A stretch of DNA of 64,000 nt from Symsagittifera roscoffensis (lineage: Eukaryota > Xenacoelomorpha > Acoela > Convolutidae), in NCBI RefSeq assembly GCF_963678635.1, contig NC_087062.1, forward strand, positions 97,829,705 through 97,893,704, written 5' to 3'. The notes below the pieces were generated by a model. The model did no database searches, was not told where the DNA came from, and saw nothing but the letters and a program-made list of their open reading frames with translations. Numbering within the stretch: the first letter of the stretch is position 1; every line of letters begins with the position of its first letter. Positions 22,030 to 31,694 of the stretch are shown here, piece after piece. The position numbers and the translations under genes were made by a program.

Positions 22030-22626
22030 TCTGCACAGCCTGAACAGCAACAACAGCCACAGGAGCAGCCACCTGCATGATAGTGATAAATAGCCAGAAT
22101 ATGCGCCTTCTTCCTCTTCCGCTCATTCGTATTCTGTCTCCCCCGATCTATCTCAGTCTGTTTCTGTACCCAGTTGTGCATCCACAAGTGCTGCTGCAGT
22201 GAACTGTAGTGACCTCAGAAGTAATAATAACAAAAGTGCCTCTCTTCAGCACCACCACAGTCATCGTCAACTACAGCACACATCCTCCACTCCCTCTTCT
22301 TCGACTCCCTCAAGTTGGCTCAGCGACCAATTTAGCTTCTCAGTGGAGGAGTTCCGAGAGCGTGAGTTGTTCTCTTCGATGTGGTCAACTGCAGAGACAT
22401 TACTGAGGCACTAGAGTTCGATCCCCTGCCCGATCACTTCTTTTTCGTGCTCCAATACAACCCACAGAACAGACAAAGGAAATTCAGAGAGGCCTACCGA
22501 GAAATTCAGGTGTCGATTGAGTTGTCAAGCGCAGTCGAGCTACAGAAGTTTTTTGGAAGTGATAGAAGCAATCACGGAACAACTTCTCTGCGTCTGGCCA
22601 ATGGTTTAATAACTCGAAACCGGTGA
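22030..22626 (+). pseudogene. GC-rich coding-like segment of unknown origin in the BEL leader
   Basis: Between the primer site and the AT-rich leader lies a segment with coding-like composition. One frame (about 22028-22414) is Ser/His/Asn-rich, with a single TAG near 22090, and ends in acidic helices (FSVEEFRERELF). A second frame (22381-22626) contains VNCRDITEALEFDPLPDHFF followed by a basic helical part. Neither resembles retroelement proteins I know. The joined reading would need a frameshift near 22400. It could be a captured host gene piece or a decayed element gene. No splice sites were identified with confidence. Confidence 0.4.
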
Positions 22627-23423
22627 CCGCCCAATCTCCAAAACTGTAATACTCGACAAACTCTTAAAACAACTTTCAAATTGTGATTTTAAATTAATTT
22701 ACGCTGTCATACATGTTGAAAATTTTCCGGCAAGCTAGACCCCGGTAATTTTTACAAATACCTAAAATTGTTGGACAGTTCCGTTGAACTGAAGTATCTT
22801 ACAATCGGTACTTTGACAATTTGATTGACATTTTTTTCTCGATACCAAAATTTTTTGGATATTTGTGAGCGGAATATTAATCCGTGAAATCGGATCATAG
22901 ACAAGAAGGTACTGGAATAGTTTTTGGGTTGGCTTATGACTCGAACCTGCTGACCAAAATTTTCCAAAAAATTTTGGGAAAAAAGTAAAAAAAATGCCAA
23001 AAAATCCTCAAAACGTCCCCAGAATTCTACGAAACTGTGCTGTAACATGACACCAACCTTATGGTAAGTGGTCTGGTAGCGAAATATTAGGCAAATTAAG
23101 TTGAGTTTTTTCATCCTCAGGTTTTTTACGCGTGTGTTGTTGGAACTTAACCAATTTGCCTGATCCCCCACCCACCATTGGTGAAACTGAAAGCCAGTTC
23201 GCCTCAAGTAAATCTAAGCCGTTTCAACCCGTTCGATTATTGACTTCGTTGCGCGAAACTAATGTTAAGTGGTCAGGTACGGTGATATTAAGTGAGTAAA
23301 GTTGAATTCTTTCATCCTCAGGTTTACTCCGTGTGCGTTGTTGGAGTTCAACCGACCTACTTAATTTTCCAACCCCATTGGTACTTAAGCGTAACGTAGC
23401 CGTCGCATAGGTCCCTTAAGTGT
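22627..23423 (+). other. BEL leader, AT-rich, with a duplicated block
   Basis: No coding frame on the + strand. Two ~115-bp segments at 23055-23170 and 23258-23375 are direct repeats (see separate entry). Confidence 0.5.
23055..23375 (+). repeat. Direct repeat of ~115 bp, period ~203 bp, in the BEL leader
   Basis: Both copies contain TTAAGTGGTC- or TAAGTGGTC-type starts, TTTTCATCCTCAGG or TTTCATCCTCAGG, CGTGTG and GTTGTTGGA. Copies differ at many positions. Each has a CTCAGGT that looks like a splice acceptor followed by T, so these could be remnants of duplicated intron-exon borders. Confidence 0.65.
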
Positions 23424-23897
23424 ATGGTATTCATTCTAGGAGCTAGTTCCTTGGATCACGCGCTCCGTAAACTATCCGCACCGTCTCTAAAACGCGTTAA
23501 AGAGAGTCGTTTCACAAAGCCCGGTTTAAGCTTCAACTTTAACGCCAGAGACTTGCAGAAAACTATCCAGTACTATCTGCATCATTTTTTGTCGAATCGG
23601 AAAGATCTAGTTATTTGGCACGACGCGATAAATAACTCCATTAGTAAGCACCGCAGTAACAACAACCGTAGTTTGAGTACTGACCAACTTAAGAGCCTTC
23701 TTTTGAGATACAAGGAGAATATTACCGCTATTGTATACTGTCGCCGCAACGGTACGGATAATATAGAAAAAGAGTTGAAAAAGACAGGTGTTCTCGTTCT
23801 TAACATAGTTGAGGATTTTATCTCAAAACGAAGGCCAAAGACCAAATACTTATCGAAATTTATAAAGAGCTGCACCAGCCCCCTTCCCTTGAGTTGA
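23424..23897 (+). CDS. Pre-gag ORF of the BEL element, possible SGNH-type hydrolase
   Basis: An intact 157-codon frame starts at the ATG of 23424 and ends TGA at 23895-23897. The start reads MVFILGASSLDHAL: a hydrophobic strand followed by G-A-S-S-L (residues 6-10), which resembles block I of SGNH/GDSL hydrolases. A second strand LVIWHDAINNS (62-72) sits where that fold carries its N-containing loop. A third strand is TAIVYCRR (101-108), and a fourth, VLVLNIVEDFISKR (123-136), ends in a basic helix. Alternating strands and helices support a Rossmann-like fold. The catalytic Asp-His pair is not clear, so the enzyme call is inference. It lies upstream of gag, an unusual position. Confidence 0.5.
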   Translation: MVFILGASSLDHALRKLSAPSLKRVKESRFTKPGLSFNFNARDLQKTIQYYLHHFLSNRKDLVIWHDAINNSISKHRSNNNRSLSTDQLKSLLLRYKENITAIVYCRRNGTDNIEKELKKTGVLVLNIVEDFISKRRPKTKYLSKFIKSCTSPLPLS

Positions 23898-24075
23898 AGA
23901 CTCTGTTGTTACTTACACGATACAGTGCTGAGCTAAGTACACTGAAAGCTAAGAAGAAGCGGAACCATTTGTCGCCTAAAAATCGAGGGTGATTCACAAA
24001 AGACTTAACGCGTTAGAACTTCAAGCTACTCCCCCTTGTAAGTTATTGATGTATTAGAACATTTTGTGGATTTAA

Positions 24076-26350
24076 TTGAGTGAAAATAAAGTATTTTCTG
24101 AGAGTCGTTTATTTCTGAAATTATTAAGCATGGAAGTTAAGTTTCAAAAGAAAATTAAGAAGTTGTTTGAGAAACGTAGCAATCTCGAAAACGAACTTTA
24201 TAAATGCCACGAAATAGTTTTGGAATACATAGAGAGTCAGAGTCGTTGCTCAAAAATTGATACCTATATTGAAAAATGTAGGAACTATATAGAACAAGCG
24301 GTCGAGGTAAATAATGAGTTGATTGATATGGCTGCAAAAAAACACCAACCCCGACGAATTGATACCGGCACAGGATATGTGGCTTCATAAGTTGACTCAA
24401 AACAACGATAAAAGTTTGCAGGAAGCTATCACATATAAAACAAGTTTTGAGGCGGTAACAGAGCTGGACAATATAGATAGCAGCTCAAAAATTTCTCATC
24501 ACTCCGAAAAAAGTGAAAAACCACATTCGCATAAAACAGATACCCGCTCTAAGTTGTCACACCGAAGCAGCCGACATCAGCAATCGGGTTCCCAGAAATC
24601 TAGTTGTTATACCGCCGCTCCGTCGAAAACACTTTCTGAGAAAAAGCGGGATTTAATGATTTTAAAGAAACAACAAGAGGAACTTGAGAGGCAGGCAAAG
24701 GTGTCGTTAAGACTGAAAGAGCAGCAAAACAAAATGAAACAATATTTTTTAGAACAACAAAGCAGTTTAGAGTTGGAAAAATTGGCAGAAGAACACAGGA
24801 AAAAACTGGCAGAAATTGAGTTGAAAGGGCTTGAGTTAGAAGATGAGTTGTCGGAAATCAGCGAGAATGCTGAGGAAAGTTGTTTAATTCGAATCTCTCC
24901 CCAACTAACAATAGACGAAAAAGATCGCACGCGTCACTGGGTCGAATCTGTCGACCACAATCAGCCTGACGCTGTTGTAGATCCCAATCAAGAGCAGCAC
25001 GTTCGTTCGACAGCTCCTGAGGAAACTTATCCTGCATCAACAAATTACATGGTCTCATCAAGTTTTACAGGAGTGAACAATGGCCAGGCAGCTTCTAGTG
25101 ATCCGGGATTGTATTTCAGTAACCACATTCACAGACAACGACATATTTTGTCGAATTTGGTCCAATCGCAGATTTCCGTTAACAATCCAGTAGGGTTACA
25201 GCAGGTCATTCAACCTCTTTCTAATAATTTGCCTCAGCAAACTTTTTTGTCCACTCATCCAGTGCTAGGCAATCCAAACACAGGGTCAGTAGTCCCGGTA
25301 ACTTCTGAAAACTATTTTGCTCCGACAACATCTGCAGACGTTCTTTCTGTTGTAGCACCGTTCGTTCCTGCATCAACAATAATTAATCAGGTTTCTTTAA
25401 GTCATCACACTACAGGATCAGTAGTAGCTGGCTACCAAGCACCTGTAATCCCATCACAACAACCTATGGGTGTTCCCGTTAGTAGTTAAAACTTTTCAAG
25501 TGACCACTATAATCCTTATAGTAATTTGTGGAGACCAGCTGTTGCTGCCCCTTTAATGTCAGCTCAACAACACTACGTTCCTTCGACAACTGTTTTTTCC
25601 GCAGTAACTCCGATTATTCCTCCGAATATTTTTGTTCCTTATACAAGTGGAGGGATTGTGGTCTTTGCACAGCCTGAAAATGTTTCACAAGCTAATCAAC
25701 CGTTCGTTCCTGATTGTCACTGTAACTGTTCGAGTTACCCAGCGCCAACTCCCGGTAATTCACCTGGTGCACAAGTCGAGCGTACACTTACGACACGAGA
25801 ATTGGTTAATATACTCATGCACAGCCAAAAAGATCATCTCCTTGAGTGGAAGCTGACCCAGTTCGATGGCAACCCATTTAATTGGCATGAATGGTTTGGG
25901 CAGTTCATATCGACGGTCAATTCAGCCATACTCAGTGACGATGAAAAACTTACCTATCTGAAAACGCTCGTAGTGGGTAAAGCAAAATCCGCAATCGCTG
26001 AGTATAGCTATAGCGGGGTACTATATAAAGACGCATTAGCAACTCGTCAAAGAAAATTTGGGCAGCCGCATGCTCATCTAGATAAATTGAGTAATTATCC
26101 GCCGCTGAAAATGCATAACTCGGAAAATGTAATTGGCTTTTCCTCTACAATTTCTGGACTTGTTGCCATATTCAAGTCTCTATCGTTTAAAGATGACCTG
26201 AAAAGTGTTAACTTACTGAATCAAGCTGTGAGTAAGCTTCTCCCAAACCTTAAAGAGGCATGGTCAATACAAACCGTAGGATGGCATCGATCAACTCTGC
26301 TAGATTTAACGAATGGCTTAAAGAAAAAGCAGAGGCTAAAAAGAGGCTAA
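24076..26350 (+). pseudogene. BEL gag with coiled coil and DUF1759-type capsid region
   Basis: Coding begins near 24076 with helical, Lys/Glu-rich sequence and shifts frame near 24323-24390. It continues through a long coiled coil (KKQQEELERQAKVSLRLKEQ, then further heptads to about 24870). A Ser/Thr/Pro/Gln-rich linker follows, stopped by TAA at 25487-25489 and resumed at 25526. The region 25780-26270 matches the DUF1759 Pao gag pattern: LTQFDGNPFNWHEWFGQF, LSDDEKLTYLK, LVVGKAKSAIAEYSYSG and a final LLNQAVSKLLP block. Gag of this type forms the particle core. One frameshift and one stop are visible before the next shift at about 26300. Confidence 0.85.
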
Positions 26351-26784
26351 AAACAATTAATTCTAAGGTTAAGTCTGAAGAACCAGTGAAGCAAAAAGTA
26401 GGTACGAAAATATTTGCTAGTAATGCAAAGGTAAGTGATAAGACTAAGGAAAAACCAAAGTTCCCTCCATGTTCTTTATGTAAAGGTCAACACGCTCTTT
26501 GGAATTGCGCCGTATTTAAAGAGAAAAACGCTACACAACAGGCGAAACATTTGGCCGAACAAAAACTTTGCTTTGCGTGTTTACAGAGCAATCACAGTTT
26601 TTGTAATTGTAGCATGGCCAGAAAGTGCGCCGAGCCAGATTGTGAAAGCACGCACAACGTGCTCTTACATGGAGCTGAGAAAATTTTTCCTCCTAAGGAT
26701 ACTAAAAACTCCCCGGCTTCAGGTAACGCAAGCACTAAACATTTATCGACTACCGCTGCCGTCGGCGATATTCAAAGCCAGTAG
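26260..26784 (+). pseudogene. BEL gag-pol zinc-binding region
   Basis: This frame overlaps the end of the capsid region by a frameshift. It has a first Cys-His cluster FPPCSLCKGQHALWNC, then AEQKLCFACLQSNHSFCNC, then a third CAEPDCESTHNVLLH. These paired clusters, with KHLAEQKLCFACL between them, are the standard BEL/Pao layout between gag and protease. The frame ends TAG at 26782-26784, after which the protease continues in the same frame. Confidence 0.85.
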
Positions 26785-27165
26785 TCAACTAAAGGCCTCC
26801 TGCCAGTTGCATCACTCGCCGTCTCTTCGAATGCGACGATTACTAATGCCCTAGCTCTTTGCGATAGTGCTTCCACGCACTCATGGGTATCCGCGGATCT
26901 CGTAAAACGTCTCCATTTGGTTGGCACTCCCGTTAACCTCACCATAAATGGATTCAATTCCACGAGCTTGATGAAAATTCATCAAGTAAGTTTTCAAGTT
27001 TCCGCCGAAACGAATAATAGTGAATTTTCGTTTTCGTTTCGCGCTTATGTTAAGGATCATATTCTCATTGGATTGGATAGCATAAGTATTCCTGAATTAC
27101 ATGAAAAATACTCGCAGTTGGCTCCGATAAAACTATACATTATAAGTATGAGGAAGTCGAAATAA
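26785..27165 (+). pseudogene. BEL aspartic protease
   Basis: In the frame following the TAG at 26782, the active-site block ALCDSASTHSWVSADLVKRL (near 26850-26910) is the BEL equivalent of D-(S/T)-G, with S-A in place of S/T-G. A flap-like GTPVNLTINGFNS and the C-terminal block DHILIGLDSIS (near 27056-27088) complete the domain, the latter matching the usual (L)IGxD signature. The frame ends TAA at 27163-27165. Homology is clear; activity of this copy is unlikely given the upstream stop. Confidence 0.8.
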
Positions 27166-27168
27166 TTA

Positions 27169-28430
27169 TTGGACAGGATTTCTACCATGCCAACCGTTGA
27201 GTACCTTCTGGGGGAGGACTCTATTTCACCGTGCGCCGTAAGCCTTCCGATAGGTTGGGTTTTAAGTGGCCCGTTACCGCCGTCCTTTAAGTCGAACTCG
27301 TCTTGCTTTAAGTGTGTTGTGTTGTCGAAGACATGTCTCTTGTGGACCAAATTAAAACTTGATATGAGTTGGAGTCATATGGAGTCCTTAAGCAAGTGGA
27401 TGCCCGTTCCACCACCGACAAACGCGCTCTGTCCGTTTTGAAAAATGACACCTTTCACAATGGTGAGAAGTACATTGTACCAATACTTTAGAACGATAAA
27501 GAAAGTACTTTACCGAATAACTATTTTTCCTCCCTAGCTCAATTAAAGTCTTTGGAAAGGAGGCTAGATAAGGGTCCGTCGCTCCGTGGAAAATACGCCG
27601 AAACAACTAGAGAAACTATACAAAAAAAAAGATATGTCATAACCTTTAAGGCACACTTCCCAAACCACGAGCCGATCTGATCTTGAGTGGTATCTCCCGC
27701 ATCACCCGGTGTTGAACCCGAATAAACCCGGTAAGCTGCGCCGAGTCCTCAATGGGGCATCGAAGTGTCATGGCGCTTCCTTGAACAAATCTCTGTTGGT
27801 TGGCCCGGATCTCCTTCAAAAGCTCACTTTTGTACTTTTAAGATTCCATCAGCATAAATACGCCGTTTCAGCTGACATCGAAGGGATTTTTTTACAGGTT
27901 GGAGTCCGTGAAGAAGATCAACCTTCTCTTAGTTTTTTTTGTGGCGGGAGGACCCCACATCAAGTGTGGTAGTTCACCAATAAACGCGTCACATTTTTGG
28001 TGCTCGTGACTCGCCGACTAGTGCGAATTTTGCTTTGCAGAAGACTGCATCGGATAATCAAGCTGAGTACCCCAAAGCTGCTTTGGCTGTTGTCCAGAAA
28101 TTTTATATGGATGATTATCTGGATTCTTTTCAAAACAGGGATGACGCCTTGAAATTAGGTAGGGATTTAGTCTCGTTGCTTAAACTAGGTGGGTTTTATC
28201 TGAAAAAAATTGTCAGCAACGTGCCCGATGTAACAACCGCTCTTGGTCCGGACAACCGAGAGTCCAATTCCTCTGTTAAAGATATTTGTACGAGTCCAGA
28301 CCAGTCGTTGCATGTTCTCGGTCTTAAGTGCGATCACGTAAAAGATACCTTAGTCGTTAGTAGATCGTCCACTAGACAAAGCAATCACCCAGCGTACCGT
28401 GTTGAGTTTTGTTTCCTCTGTTTTTGATCC
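27169..28430 (+). pseudogene. BEL reverse transcriptase, in several frames
   Basis: Pieces in order are: GEDSISPCAVSLPIGWVLSG (27211-27280); a connecting block ending at 27438 in another frame; LRRVLNGASKCHGASLNKSL (27730-27790), the BEL fingers and palm motif; YAVSADIEGIFLQVGVREED (27860-27915), catalytic block A where the usual Met of DIExMF is Gly-Ile; KFYMDDYLDSF (28095-28130), the catalytic YMDD box; and VLGLKCDHVKDTL (28316-28350). Frames change near 27440, 27690, 27960 and 28020. Block order and the YMDD box make the RT call secure; it cannot be translated as one protein. Confidence 0.88.
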
Positions 28431-29895
28431 AAATGGATTAGTGGCTCCGTATACCGTGAAGGCTCGCCTTCTCTTAAAAGATATCTGGCGAATCAGTGGT
28501 CAAAAATGGGACGATGATCTCCCACAGGAAATCAAAAAGCAGTTCTTTGAGTGGCACTCAGGTCTGCATTTGTTAGGTTCTCTGACAATACCTCGTAGCT
28601 ATTTCACTGACCCTTTCGACCGAATAGAACTTCACATGTTCGGTGATAGTTCACAGGATGTTTTCTGTGCCGTCGCTTTCCTTCGTGCGCAACTTGCTAG
28701 CTCGCATCAGACCGAATTAGCCTTTGTGTTAGGCAAAGCCCGCGTTGCGCCTATGAAAGCGCTTTCTATTCCAAAGTTGGAGCTTCAAGCAGCTCTTCTT
28801 GCAACCCGCTTAAAAGAAGAATATTTGAAAGATCTGACTTTCATAGATACGGATATTTTCATGTGGACAGATAGTACCACTGTTCTTCAGTGGCTCAATT
28901 CCTGTAATAAACTACCCGTTTTTGTTGGTAACCGCACTGGTGAAATTCTGGAGTCTACCACCACTGATCAGTGGCATAACATACTTAGCGGTGATAACCC
29001 AGCTGATACCGGTACACGAGGGATTTCTTCTGAAGTCTTCAAGAAAAGCAGCTGGGTTAATGGCCCTAGTATACTGAGGACGACTGATTGGCCGTTCAAG
29101 CCCGATACAAGGGTTATTGATAAAATAAGACTCAAAGGACCATCATGTAATATCGACATTTGTCTGGAAAATTTGTCAAATTTTGTTTTCGATGTTTTGA
29201 CAGAAAAAAATCTTCCCTTCGGAAAATGGGAGAGATTCAATTCAATTGTAAAATACAAACGCACAGTAGCATTTTTGTTAAGATGGCTGCCATCCCATAA
29301 ACATTATTGGTCGAGTGTAATAGAAATTACCGACCTGTGTGAAATGGACATTGCTGAACAGAAGCTCATTTACCTGTCCCAGAGTGAGACATTCCCTGGC
29401 GAGCTAAAACTTTTAAGGTCCGGTAAAGTTATCAAGAGGAATAGACTGATCGCCAAGTATTCGCCGTTCATTGGACCAGCTGGCATCCTTCGCTCGACTG
29501 GGCGCATCAGCCGCTTGGTTGATTCCGATTTCGACAACAAGCATCCGATTATACTTGATGCACGTCATGCGATTGTTCGGTTATTGGTTAAACACTTGCA
29601 CGTTAGGAATTTCCATCAAGGCTTGGATTACATGCGTGCGGTGGTTAATTTGAAATACGTTGTGTTAAATTTGCGATGGTTGCTGCGGAACATTGAAAAT
29701 ACTTGCGTTGCGTGCCGAAAACGCAAAGCGCAAACCGTAACTCGTATTATGGCTGATCTGCCCATTGAAAGGCTGGGTTACAAGCAACCTCCTTTCTCTA
29801 ACACAGGTGTCGACTACTTTGGGCCGTTCCTAGTTCCAATCCGGAGAAGTACGGAAAAGAGGTGGGGTTTTTTTCTTCACCTGTCTCACCACTAG
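28399..29895 (+). CDS. BEL pol: end of RT, RNase H and N-terminal part of integrase
   Basis: A 498-codon open frame. It starts inside the RT connection with LSFVSSVFDPNGLVAPYTVK, the signature of the Pao A17/RNase H linker. RNase H shows IELHMFGDSSQDVFCAVAF (near 28625-28685), PKLELQAALLA and TDIFMWTDSTTVLQWL (near 28855-28905), followed by HNILSGDNPADTGTRG. Integrase begins with an H-x3-H / C-x2-C zinc region: KHLHVRNFHQGLDYM and NTCVACRKRKAQTV (near 29700-29740). It then reaches NTGVDYFGPF, which carries the first catalytic Asp (near 29800). The frame breaks at a T-run near 29868-29874 (GGGTTTTTTTCTTC), after which coding continues in another frame. Confidence 0.92.
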   Translation: MLSFVSSVFDPNGLVAPYTVKARLLLKDIWRISGQKWDDDLPQEIKKQFFEWHSGLHLLGSLTIPRSYFTDPFDRIELHMFGDSSQDVFCAVAFLRAQLASSHQTELAFVLGKARVAPMKALSIPKLELQAALLATRLKEEYLKDLTFIDTDIFMWTDSTTVLQWLNSCNKLPVFVGNRTGEILESTTTDQWHNILSGDNPADTGTRGISSEVFKKSSWVNGPSILRTTDWPFKPDTRVIDKIRLKGPSCNIDICLENLSNFVFDVLTEKNLPFGKWERFNSIVKYKRTVAFLLRWLPSHKHYWSSVIEITDLCEMDIAEQKLIYLSQSETFPGELKLLRSGKVIKRNRLIAKYSPFIGPAGILRSTGRISRLVDSDFDNKHPIILDARHAIVRLLVKHLHVRNFHQGLDYMRAVVNLKYVVLNLRWLLRNIENTCVACRKRKAQTVTRIMADLPIERLGYKQPPFSNTGVDYFGPFLVPIRRSTEKRWGFFLHLSHH

Positions 29896-30712
29896 AGCGG
29901 TGCACATTGAAGTGGTCCCCTCGCTCGACACAAGCTCTTGTGTGATGGGCGTGGAGAGGTTTATTGCACGTCGCGGTACTCCGACTACCATCATGTCCGA
30001 CAACGGTACGAACTTTTTTGGTGCTCAGAAAGAGCTCCTAGCTTGCGTTGAAAGTTGGAACAAGCTCGCGCCCGCTGTTTTTGTCCAGAAAGGGATCAGC
30101 TGGAAATTCAGTCCACCCAGCGCACCGCACCATGGTGGCTCCTGGTAGCGATTAGTTCGGAGTGTCAAGCGTGTATTGTATGACATCTTAGGCAACAGAA
30201 GAGTAACTGAGGAGGTTCTAAGAACCACGCTGTGCCTTGTTGAGCAATCACTCAACGCCAGACCGATAACAGCCGTTAGTTCCGATCTGCTAGATCTAGA
30301 GGCGTTGAACCCGAATCATTTTATCCTTGGTCAATACGCAGCGAGTTTTCCGTCGCTAAGTTTCGAAGAAAGCTTCGACCATAAGAAGCGGTTCGCCAGA
30401 TCGCAATCATACGCTAACGCAATATGGACACGGTGGATGCGGGAATACGTTCCTTCCCTCAATAGGAGGGCAAAGTGGCACAACCAGTCAGACGTTAAGT
30501 TGAAAACCGGCGACTTGATTTGGGTCATAGAGCCTGACACTCCACGTGGACATTATCCACTCGCACCTATCCTAAGACTGCACTATGGCAAGGACGGATG
30601 CGCGAGATCCGCCGACATAAAGACCGTTACGAGCGAATTGACCCGCTCGACCGTAAAGCTCGCTCCCGTTCTTCCTTGTTTAGGGGTGGAGGATGTTGCA
30701 GCGCAAATGTAA
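29896..30712 (+). pseudogene. BEL integrase core and C-terminal domain
   Basis: It continues the previous frame after a shift. TRAVHIEVVPSLDTSSCVMG (from about 29892) leads to the second catalytic Asp in PTTIMSDNGTNFFGA (29980-30025). WKFSPPSAPHHGGSW ends in TAG at 30146-30148 where the family has a Glu codon (the GGSWE block that supplies the catalytic Glu). Downstream, LVRSVKRVLYDI, LVEQSLNARPIT, LEALNPNHFILG and the DUF5641-type block LKTGDLIWVIEPDTPRGHY are all present. The stop at 30710-30712 lies inside the right LTR. The single in-frame stop hits the catalytic Glu. Confidence 0.9.
30681..30693 (+). other. Polypurine tract of the BEL element
   Basis: AGGGGTGGAGGA directly precedes the right LTR, where plus-strand priming is expected. 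It also lies within the end of the pol frame. Confidence 0.75.
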
Positions 30713-30713
30713 G

Positions 30714-30762
30714 CGAGAGTATAAATGCATGAGAGTATAAATGCGAGAGTATAAATGCATAA
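30714..30762 (+). promoter_or_regulatory. Triple TATA-type motif in the right LTR
   Basis: GAGAGTATAAATGC occurs three times in tandem with short variable spacers. The arrangement in both LTRs suggests a promoter role. Confidence 0.55.
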
Positions 30763-30788
30763 AATTGAGCCAAAATGTAACAACCATA

Positions 30789-30859
30789 AGCACAGTTGGC
30801 CGAGTGGCCTAAGCTAACGTACCGACAGTTGACGTAGGTTCGAGTCCCACACCTGCCCA
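30789..30859 (+). other. tRNA-like module (A and B box) in the right LTR
   Basis: A-box-like TTGGCCGAGTGG (30796-30807) is followed 29 bp later by a perfect B box GGTTCGAGTCC (30837-30847). A T-arm-like stem GTAGG...CCCAC surrounds the B box loop. The acceptor arms pair only partly, so this is tRNA-like rather than a functional tRNA gene. It could give the LTR an internal pol III promoter or derive from an old SINE. Confidence 0.65.
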
Positions 30860-31150
30860 TGTATTAATATACTAAAAAAAGGGGGTTATATCCTATTTTT
30901 TCTGTTTTTTATTCTAATTCGCTAAAAAAAAGAGCAATTTGTCTCAAGGACATTACCGACCGGTTCTTGTGGCTAGCTTGCGCCAATTTGTTATTGAAGC
31001 TGATTATTGGTGAGTTTATGAACTCGTTACAAAGCAAATTTTAGGATGAATTTATCAATACTGCCGTTGAATTTTGTATTACCGAGAATACAAATTTATT
31101 GTTGTTTTTTCGGTTAAATTCATCCTACGGAGATTAGCGAGCACAGCATC

Positions 31151-31639
31151 TTTGAAAAAATTTCTGTCAAGTCATCTTTTTTGCTTACAAGCTTATGCAC
31201 TACCTTACCCCAGACAGTTTTTTCAGCTTGACATATAAACTTGACGTAAAATTTGAGCTTAAAAGATAAATTTGAAGTAAAATTAGAAGTTGAAAGATGA
31301 AAAAATTGGCGTTTGAGCACAAATTAGATGAGGCTTTGATTTGGAGGATTTAATATTTTGTTATTTTTAACTGCCAGTGATTTAAAGTTTCCCTGCTAAT
31401 AAAACGAACTCCAACTTCCAATTGATAAAAAAAACTCTAATGAGTATAATGTAAACAACTTAAACGACTTATCATACCAGCCCCACGCCCCCCCCCCCAA
31501 AGGGAGGGATACAAAAACGCGTAGAACAATTAAGATCATTCAGGTTTGCATTCTTGATGTTCGCCAACTTATCTCTGGCTCGTCCAATTTATCTCAGTTG
31601 TTCAAAATAGTAGTCATTATTGTTGATTATCATCTTCAG
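31151..31639. other. AT-rich flank between the BEL element and exon A
   Basis: This includes the continuation of the F repeat target and a C-run at 31489-31499. No coding signal is seen until the acceptor at 31638-31639. Confidence 0.5.
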
Positions 31640-31659
31640 GTCACAGATTCTGTTGATAC

Positions 31660-31694
<35 letters not shown>

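Larger units (their letters stand above)
21530..31145 (+). mobile_element. BEL/Pao LTR retrotransposon, 9.6 kb, near full length but broken
   Basis: The LTRs at 21530-22001 and 30694-31145 start TGTTGCAGCG and end AGCGAGCACA. The target duplication GCATC is perfect (21525-21529 and 31146-31150). A primer site (TGGCGCCCC) follows the left LTR and a polypurine tract precedes the right one. Pol shows the BEL order: DUF1759-type gag, double zinc-knuckle region, protease, RT, RNase H, integrase. Several frameshifts and stops break it. Unusual cargo lies before gag. The element landed inside the F-family LTR at 21103-21529. Confidence 0.95.
30694..31145 (+). repeat. Right LTR of the BEL element
   Basis: It starts TGTTGCAGCG and ends AGCGAGCACA, followed by the GCATC target duplication. 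Three copies of GAGAGTATAAATGC (30714-30762) give clustered TATA boxes. The tRNA-like module is better preserved here than in the left LTR. Confidence 0.92.

Noticed and set aside
22752-23207. 151-codon minus-strand frame in the BEL leader
   Set aside because: It is antisense to the element in AT-rich DNA, overlaps the duplicated block and shows no domain.
31598-31639. Extension of exon A upstream to an in-frame ATG
   Set aside because: The stretch contains the pyrimidine-rich acceptor TATCATCTTCAG; a splice junction at 31640 explains the coding boundary better.
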